A stretch of DNA of 18,338 nucleotides from Chloroflexi bacterium UBA4733 (GTDB lineage Bacteria; Chloroflexota; UBA4733). A program made the translations under genes and the position numbers. The stretch lies in contig DHIZ01000216.1 in NCBI GenBank assembly GCA_002404055.1, forward strand, positions 2,688-21,025, written 5' to 3'. Below, piece by piece: positions 13,384 to 18,338 of the stretch. The first letter of the stretch is position 1, and every line of letters starts with the position of its first letter. The notes beneath the pieces were generated by a model that saw nothing but the letters and a program-made list of their open reading frames with translations, was not told the origin of the DNA and did not search any database.

Positions 13384-14859
13384 TTAGCTGAGGTGGTGCT
13401 CGGGCAGGCCGAGCACCAGATAGGTAAGGTCGCGGTAGCGTTCGTCGCTTGTCAGGGAGGCGTTGTTGGCGTAGTCCAGCATGACTTGATGCTGGGAAGC
13501 GCCAATTTGACCGTCCAGCACCTGCTTCACCAGCAGGTCCACGGCGGCCGGCACATTGCCGTTGGTCTGCTGCTGGAGCCAGGCCTGGATGCTGGCGGCG
13601 CCCCTGGGCCAGGCCACCTGGCTGGCCGCCACCTGATTGGCATAGTTCAAGCGGGTGAGCCAGGTGCCGCTGTTCAGCCAGTTGGTACCCCCCGGCCAGC
13701 CGGCCACGTTGGGCGGGTTGAACAACTCCTGCCCCATCGCCGGCATCATGTTCGGCAGTTGGTTGCCTTCCGTCTGCATGCCAAGCGTACGCAGGCTGCC
13801 CACGACGAAGTCGGTCGGGCTCTTGATCGTGGAGCGATAGGCTTTCGCGGAGTAAAAGGCCGAGGATGTGATGATCTGTTGCACCAACGCCTTGATCGAG
13901 TAGTTGGTAGCAAAGTAGGTTTTGGTCAGGGCTTGAAGGACGGCTGGTTCCGGGTTGTCGTAGGCGAAAAAGGAGAACAGCCGTCGGCATATGTACTCGG
14001 CTGTGACGGGTTGGGCGACAATGATGTCGATGATGTCGTCGCCGTTGAAGTTACCGGTTTTGCCCAGGAAGGTCTTGGGGCCGTCGTCGTGCTGACGTGG
14101 GTTGAAAACGAAGTTCGGCGGATTGTACACGTTGTTGACCTGCTTGCCGTGGTAGGCGAGGGAGTAGCCGGTGAAGGCGCGCGCACTCTCGCGCACATCC
14201 TGTTCGGAGTAGTTACCGACCCCCATGGAAAACAGTTCCATGAGTTCACGGGCGAAGTTCTCGTTGGCATGCCCTTTGCGGTTGGTCTGCAGGTCAAGCC
14301 AGACCATCATGGCCGGGTCCTTGGAGATGCCTTTGAGGATGTTCGGGAAGGTATCCAGCGCGTGGGTACGCAGGAAAAGATTCTGGACGTACAGCATGTC
14401 GGGCCGCACCTTGGAGCGCGCCGAGGTCAGGATGCCGTGCCAGAACAGCGTCATCCGCTCTTCCAGTGGGCGCGCGGTGTAGAGCATACGCAGCAGCCAC
14501 CAGCGCTGCAGTTGCTGCCCATTCGTGAAGTCGAAATTGAAGAGTTGTGCGAACTTGTCCGGGATCGGGTTGGGGATTGCTTCGAAGTTGAGCAACTGGT
14601 TGGTGGCGCCTGCGACGCCTAACTGCTGGTACGTCGTCAGTTCCTCTGGCGACGCGCCGAAGCCGGCGCGTCGCAGCAAGTGGCCGAGCCGGACCGAATC
14701 CGGCAGGGGCGGCGCACTTTGCGCGGTTGGATGAGCCTCGTACAAGGCGGCCAGTACAGCGCCGACGCCGAGCACGGCGGCGCCGCCCAGGAGCTGGCGA
14801 CGCCGAGCACGCGGGCCTCTGGGGGTCGTTGGCGTAGCAAGAACGGTGATTTCGTCCAT
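13384..14859 (-). CDS. DUF1800 domain-containing protein
   Basis: This 491-residue protein is of the DUF1800 family (PF08811), exported and uncharacterised. The N-terminus has RARRRQLLGGAAVLGVGAVLAAL, a Tat-like signal. The mature chain shows family patterns: LRRAGFGASPEELTTYQQLG, the MVWLDLQTNRKGHANENFARELMELFSMG block, YSEQDVRESARAFTGY, and the near-C-terminal PPNVAGWPGGTNWLNS. I chose the ATG at 14859 because AGGAGG lies 9 bases upstream and the signal peptide starts directly. A TTG at 14904 in frame would add 15 residues before the signal and lacks a ribosome site. It is first of a two-gene unit with DUF1501, expressed from the 14943-14970 promoter. The biochemical activity is not known. 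Confidence 0.94.
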   Translation of the reverse strand: MDEITVLATPTTPRGPRARRRQLLGGAAVLGVGAVLAALYEAHPTAQSAPPLPDSVRLGHLLRRAGFGASPEELTTYQQLGVAGATNQLLNFEAIPNPIPDKFAQLFNFDFTNGQQLQRWWLLRMLYTARPLEERMTLFWHGILTSARSKVRPDMLYVQNLFLRTHALDTFPNILKGISKDPAMMVWLDLQTNRKGHANENFARELMELFSMGVGNYSEQDVRESARAFTGYSLAYHGKQVNNVYNPPNFVFNPRQHDDGPKTFLGKTGNFNGDDIIDIIVAQPVTAEYICRRLFSFFAYDNPEPAVLQALTKTYFATNYSIKALVQQIITSSAFYSAKAYRSTIKSPTDFVVGSLRTLGMQTEGNQLPNMMPAMGQELFNPPNVAGWPGGTNWLNSGTWLTRLNYANQVAASQVAWPRGAASIQAWLQQQTNGNVPAAVDLLVKQVLDGQIGASQHQVMLDYANNASLTSDERYRDLTYLVLGLPEHHLS

Positions 14860-14942
14860 CAAGGCTGCCCTCCTCTCCGCTGGCCGGAGGAACGTGTACG
14901 TCAAAAAAGAACGGAGGCTTCGGCACGGTCAAACGATAGGTC

Positions 14943-14970
14943 ATCCTAGCGTACAGAGGTGAATTGTCAA
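14943..14970 (-). promoter_or_regulatory. Promoter of the DUF1800-DUF1501 unit
   Basis: On the minus strand a perfect TTGACA (14970-14965) and TAGGAT (14948-14943) are 16 bases apart. Transcription would start near 14936, about 75 bases before the ATG at 14859. The -35 is full consensus and the -10 matches four of six. Confidence 0.65.
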
Positions 14971-15024
14971 TGCGAGCGAACGTTAAGCCAGCGTAAAGGT
15001 GGAAAAAGGGGCGAGCAGACGGTC

Positions 15025-15140
15025 GGCGACTAAAGTCGCGCCTAAAAGCGAGCGAAGTGGGTGCCCTCTGGGCCCTTCGCGGGCTGGAAACGAGTCCGCG
15101 CAGGCGGACTTCGCCTGGTATAGCCGCGACTTCAGTCGCC
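15025..15140. repeat. Composite inverted-repeat element
   Basis: The left arm (about 15025-15057) and right arm (about 15109-15140) are imperfect reverse complements. Each arm contains its own small palindrome: GCGACTAAAGTCGC on the left, GCGACTTCAGTCGC on the right. The centre holds another hairpin, AGTCCGC (15093-15099) with GCGGACT (15104-15110). It fills most of the 299-bp gene-free stretch between the DUF1800 gene (ends 14859) and the maf gene (ends 15159). No reading frame is credible here. It looks like a dispersed repeat unit (REP/BIME-like or non-autonomous mobile), but no second copy is in the window. Confidence 0.6.
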
Positions 15141-15158
15141 AGGCGAGCATCACCAGCT

Positions 15159-15826
15159 TCAGGCGGAGTCGACGCGGCAAAGACAGTCCTCTTCTCCTGC
15201 AGCTCGGCAGCCAGCATCGGCAGGGCAGAGCACCGGCTGCCCGGTGGCCGCCGTCAACAGCTTGGCAATTGCACAGAGTGGAAGACCCACGACATTCGTG
15301 AAGCAGCCGCTGAGCGAGGCGACTAACTGGCTACCAGATCCTTGAAGGCCGTAGGCGCCGGCCTTGTTCAGTGGCTCGCCGGTCTGGACGTAGGCGGCGA
15401 TCTGTTCGTCGTCAAGTTGATGAAAGGTGACGGTGGAAGAGACGATCGCGGTTAGGGTGCGGGATTGATCGGCGGTGCGGCACTCTTCCGGCAGAACCAG
15501 GGCCAGCCCGGTGTGTACCATATGGCGTCGGCCGGACAGCCGGCGCAGCATCGCTGTCGCCAGCGACGGGCTGCCCGGTTTGCCGAGGACGCTTCCTTCA
15601 AGCTCAACAAGCGTATCGGCGCCAGTACGATATGCTGGGGAAAGTGCCGCGCCACCGCTGCGGCCTTTGCCTGGGCAAGCAGGTACACCTGTTCCAGCGG
15701 ATCGGCCGGCACGGCGATGAACGCTTCATCAACGTCGCTTGGTTGCACCAGGACATTGAGGCCGAGGCGGCTCAGCAGGCCGCTGCGCTGGGGTGACTGA
15801 GAAGCAAGCACGATCTGGAGTGGCAC
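15159..15826 (-). pseudogene. maf: Maf family nucleotide pyrophosphatase, broken by a 1-base frameshift
   Basis: Maf proteins hydrolyse nucleoside triphosphates (dTTP, UTP and modified nucleotides) to monophosphates. The first part, from a GTG at 15826 (AAGGGG 5 bases upstream), reads LQIVLASQSPQRSGLLSRLG...VDEAFIAV...LAQAKAAAVA, the family N-terminus. Near 15622 the frame fails in the GADT region: one more base in the C-run at 15622-15623 (plus strand) gives VLGADTLVELEGSVLGKPG, then LSGRRHMVHTG, and the EPLNKAGAYGLQGSG block and C-terminus to 15159. Restored length would be about 222 residues, normal for the family. As written the product would be wrong after about residue 67. This may be a real inactivation or a sequencing/assembly error. 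It is divergent from ftsK. Confidence 0.88.
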
Positions 15827-15929
15827 CGATTCCCCTTCCCGTAGGCGCCGCACATCCACGATACCGTCGGCTGTGCCCCGTCAGCATAACCTGGACCATC
15901 CTCCCATTCTCGCTGCTGGGCCGCGGTGG

Positions 15930-15940
15930 TAGTGTCACTA
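15930..15940. promoter_or_regulatory. Short palindrome TAGTG-T-CACTA upstream of ftsK
   Basis: A perfect 5-bp inverted repeat around a single T, in the 135-bp divergent gap between maf and ftsK. It stands 21 bases before the ftsK ATG and could be an operator, but so short a palindrome arises by chance fairly often. No clear -35/-10 pair for either gene was found in this gap. Confidence 0.2.
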
Positions 15941-15961
15941 TTTGCGGGGAAAGGGGATAGT

Positions 15962-18292
15962 ATGGCTGCCGAACGTCGCGCCGCCGCGCCAGCGCCGCGC
16001 GCCTCCCGTACAGCGCCGGCGAAACGCCGCAGGAGTCGCCAAGCCCCCCCTCCGCCCTGGTGGACCGGTTGGCATCTGCCGACCCATCTCTGGTTCGATG
16101 TGGCGATGGTGGTGAGCCTGGCTCTTCTGGCGCTCCTGATCGTGGCCGCCCTACCGCTCTTGCCCCGTGGCACTGCCGTGCCGGTGCAGCGTTTACACGC
16201 CGCCGAAACTGCCCTGATGGGCGGCTCCGCCGTCTTGCTGCCGCTGTTGCTCACGGCGCTGGTCGTGACTGTTGTGCGCTACTATCGCTTCGGCGCGCCG
16301 CATATTCCCTGGCTGCGCTTCCTGGGGCTCGGCACGCTGCTCGGCGCCTGGGTGGCCCTGGCCGACGGCCTGGCGCCCGGTCGCGGCGGCTTCGGCGGCG
16401 CCGAATTGCGCGCGCTGGTGGGGGAACTGCTGGGTCCGGTGGGCTGGCTGGTCTGGTTGGCCGCCGTCCTCGTTGGCCTGATCTGGGCCTTGCACCTTTC
16501 CCTGCCCGATTTCTGGCAGGGCGTGGTGCATGTGGGCCGCGCGTGGCATTGGTCACTGCGCACCTCGTCGCGGGCCGCCACGCCGGCTGTGCGTGCCCTG
16601 CAGCGCTTACTGGAGCGCAAGCCTGCGCCGGCACAGATGGCGGCTGTGGTATTGGCGCCGCCGCCGGTGCTGCAACCGGCGTTGCCCTTGATCAAGACCG
16701 TGGCGCCCGCACAGCACGGTGCTCCGGTGGCGCTAGTGGAACCGGCCAAGCAGAAGCGGGAGCCGGCGCCGATTGCCCCGGCGACCCGCTCGGGCAAACC
16801 CTGGCGTTTGCCGGATTCGTCCATGCTGAAGTACGGCACCCGGATCGAGGCCAGCCAGGAGTCGATCTACGCCCGTTCCGACCTGATCGTGCGCACTTTG
16901 GCCGATTTCGGCATCGCGGCGCGGGTGCAGGAGATCCGGCCGGGACCGACCGTGACGCAGTTTGGCGTGCGGCCCGACCCCGGCGTCAAGGTCGCCAAGA
17001 TCGTCGGCTTGCAGAACGACCTGGCGCTGGCTATGGAAGCCTATTCGATTCGTGTCGAGGCGCCGGTACCGGGCAAGCCCTATGTCGGGATCGAAGTGCC
17101 CAACCCGGTCTCCTCTCCCGTCACCCTGCGGGAGTTGTTGGAGAGCCAGGAGTTCACCCGCTATCGCGCCAAGGGGGCGCAGTTGCCAATTATTGTCGGC
17201 AGTGATGTGGCGGGGGAGCCGGTCTTTGGCGACCTCACGCGCATGCCGCACCTGCTCATCGCCGGCGCCACCGGCTCCGGCAAGAGCGTCTGTATCAATG
17301 CCCTGATCGACTGCCTGCTCTTCCAATGCACGCCCGATGAACTGCAACTGCTGATGGTCGACCCCAAGCAGGTTGAACTGACCGGCTATAACGGCATCCC
17401 GCACCTCAAGGCGCCGGTAATCGTGGATGTCGACAAGGTAGTCGGTGCGCTGGACTGGTGCATCCTGGAGATGGAACGCCGCTATGCGCTGTTTGCCCAG
17501 GGCTCCTTCCGCGACATTCTGCGTTTCAACGCTGCCGCCAACGATCGCGGGGAAGCCGCGTTGCCCTACATGGTGGTCATCATCGACGAGTTGGCCGACC
17601 TCATGATGACGGCCCCGGAGCAGGTCGAACAGCAGATTTGCCGGCTGGCGCAAAAGGCGCGGGCGACCGGCATCCATCTGGTCGTGGCGACCCAGCGGCC
17701 ATCGGTCGACGTCATCACCGGCCTGATCAAGGCCAACTTCCCCAGCCGCATCGCCTTTGCCGTGAGTTCCGGCGTGGACTCCAAGACGATTCTAGATTGC
17801 CCCGGTGCAGAGCGGCTGCTGGGCCGGGGCGACATGCTCTACACGCCTGCCGACGCTTTGCGCCCGATGCGTGTGCAGGGGACCTACGTCTATGATGACG
17901 AGATCGAGTCGATCATCACCTTCTGGCGGGATCAGCGCAGGGAACAGGGGGAGCACTGGCAGAGTCCAGAGGAGCAGCACAGCCTGCTGGAGAGTTGGTC
18001 GACGATACCGGAAGAAGACCCGGAGAGCCGCTTGCTGGAAGAGACGCTGGCTGTGCTACGCGCTGTCGCCGAAGCTGCCCAGCAGCAGGGCAAGGAAGCA
18101 CAGGTGACCCTCTCCCTGCTGCAGCGCCGCCTGCGCATCGGCCAGAGCCGTGCCTCGCTGCTGATGGATGAGCTTGTCGATCAGGGGTACGTCGGCCCGC
18201 CGCGTGGCCCAACGAAGGCGCGCGCTATTTTGTTGCAGCTTCCATTGAAGGAGGAGGGAGCGGTAGCAGAGGTCGTGGCGGAAGAAGCGTAA
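15962..18292 (+). CDS. ftsK: FtsK/SpoIIIE family DNA translocase
   Basis: This 776-residue protein would pump DNA across or clear chromosomes from the division septum using ATP. Domains in order: basic Ala/Pro/Arg-rich tip; four membrane helices (about 46-67, 84-106, 117-138, 155-178); short linker with APAP-type residues; alpha-beta motor from about 270, with EIRPGPTVTQFGVRPDPGVKVAKI; Walker A GATGSGKSV at 435-443; Walker B VVIIDELADLMM with D542-E543; LATQRPSVDVITGLIKANFPSRIAF; and a C-terminal gamma winged-helix domain (about 705-770, QRRLRIGQSRASLLMDELVDQGYVG). All motor residues look intact. The short linker makes it SpoIIIE/SftA-like in size rather than like long E. coli FtsK. I chose the ATG at 15962, with AAGGGGA 4 bases upstream; an earlier in-frame GTG/ATG at 15926 lacks a site. 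Divergent from maf. Confidence 0.97.
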   Translation: MAAERRAAAPAPRASRTAPAKRRRSRQAPPPPWWTGWHLPTHLWFDVAMVVSLALLALLIVAALPLLPRGTAVPVQRLHAAETALMGGSAVLLPLLLTALVVTVVRYYRFGAPHIPWLRFLGLGTLLGAWVALADGLAPGRGGFGGAELRALVGELLGPVGWLVWLAAVLVGLIWALHLSLPDFWQGVVHVGRAWHWSLRTSSRAATPAVRALQRLLERKPAPAQMAAVVLAPPPVLQPALPLIKTVAPAQHGAPVALVEPAKQKREPAPIAPATRSGKPWRLPDSSMLKYGTRIEASQESIYARSDLIVRTLADFGIAARVQEIRPGPTVTQFGVRPDPGVKVAKIVGLQNDLALAMEAYSIRVEAPVPGKPYVGIEVPNPVSSPVTLRELLESQEFTRYRAKGAQLPIIVGSDVAGEPVFGDLTRMPHLLIAGATGSGKSVCINALIDCLLFQCTPDELQLLMVDPKQVELTGYNGIPHLKAPVIVDVDKVVGALDWCILEMERRYALFAQGSFRDILRFNAAANDRGEAALPYMVVIIDELADLMMTAPEQVEQQICRLAQKARATGIHLVVATQRPSVDVITGLIKANFPSRIAFAVSSGVDSKTILDCPGAERLLGRGDMLYTPADALRPMRVQGTYVYDDEIESIITFWRDQRREQGEHWQSPEEQHSLLESWSTIPEEDPESRLLEETLAVLRAVAEAAQQQGKEAQVTLSLLQRRLRIGQSRASLLMDELVDQGYVGPPRGPTKARAILLQLPLKEEGAVAEVVAEEA

Positions 18293-18305
18293 GCGGACGG
18301 CATAG

Positions 18306-18328
18306 GGCCGCGATTGCGATCGGCGGCC
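18306..18328 (+). terminator. Imperfect GC hairpin after ftsK
   Basis: GGCCGCGAT (18306-18314) pairs with ATCGGCGGCC (18319-18328) with one bulged base and a 4-base loop, 13 bases after the ftsK stop. No T-run follows in the remaining bases of the window, so it may be a weak or Rho-type terminator, or chance. Confidence 0.3.
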
Positions 18329-18338
18329 AAGCTAACGG

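Noticed and set aside
13372..14622. Plus-strand open frame of 416 codons opposite the DUF1800 gene
   Set aside because: Shadow of a real gene; GC-rich third positions on the minus strand keep this frame open.
14860..15158. Possible tRNA or other RNA gene in this gap
   Set aside because: The inverted repeats explain the structure; no cloverleaf or conserved RNA motif was recognised.
16733..17677. Minus-strand open frame inside ftsK
   Set aside because: Opposite the intact motor domain of FtsK; not a separate gene.

Overview
This is an 18.3 kb, GC-rich bacterial chromosomal window. It encodes ordinary housekeeping functions on both strands plus one less ordinary block of surface and signalling genes in the middle. 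No plasmid, phage, transposase, CRISPR or RNA gene was recognised. The gene mix is compatible with a Chloroflexota-like bacterium: a paired M16 peptidase, a DUF1800/DUF1501 pair, short SpoIIIE-type FtsK, an HD-GYP protein, and palindromic repeats built on GCGAC...GTCGC. That placement is inference; no ribosomal or phylogenetic marker is present to fix it.

Layout. Positions 1-1769 (minus strand) hold an ornithine cyclodeaminase-family gene followed by a zinc alcohol dehydrogenase that runs off the left edge. Positions 1866-4468 (minus) hold two adjacent M16 peptidase genes. The upstream one carries the HxxEH zinc site and the downstream one lacks it but keeps the C-terminal R...Y motif, as in heterodimeric M16 enzymes. 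Diverging from them on the plus strand are a small zinc-ribbon protein (4695-5006) and an oligosaccharide flippase-like membrane protein (to 6443). The flippase has no normal start codon before its first membrane segment. A minus-strand RmlC-like cupin (6469-7008) faces it.

Positions 7009-11169 form the accessory-looking part. After a 356-bp gene-free stretch with a perfect palindrome and a good promoter come four plus-strand genes: a secreted Thr/Ser-rich protein ending in an LPHTG motif without a membrane anchor, a secreted beta-rich protein of unknown family, a membrane-bound HD-GYP (cyclic-di-GMP phosphodiesterase-type) protein, and a protein of 26-residue amphipathic repeats with a C-terminal membrane segment. 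A strong hairpin separates the first two, so they are probably not a single transcript. Their neighbourhood suggests an envelope/surface function under cyclic-di-GMP influence, but this is only a hypothesis.

Positions 11196-14859 (minus) hold an SDR oxidoreductase and the DUF1800-DUF1501 pair, both with Tat-like N-termini, behind a clear TTGACA-type promoter. A 299-bp gap then carries a composite inverted repeat. Next is a Maf nucleotide pyrophosphatase gene broken by a single-base frameshift (15159-15826). Divergent from it is a complete FtsK/SpoIIIE DNA translocase (15962-18292), which closes the window.
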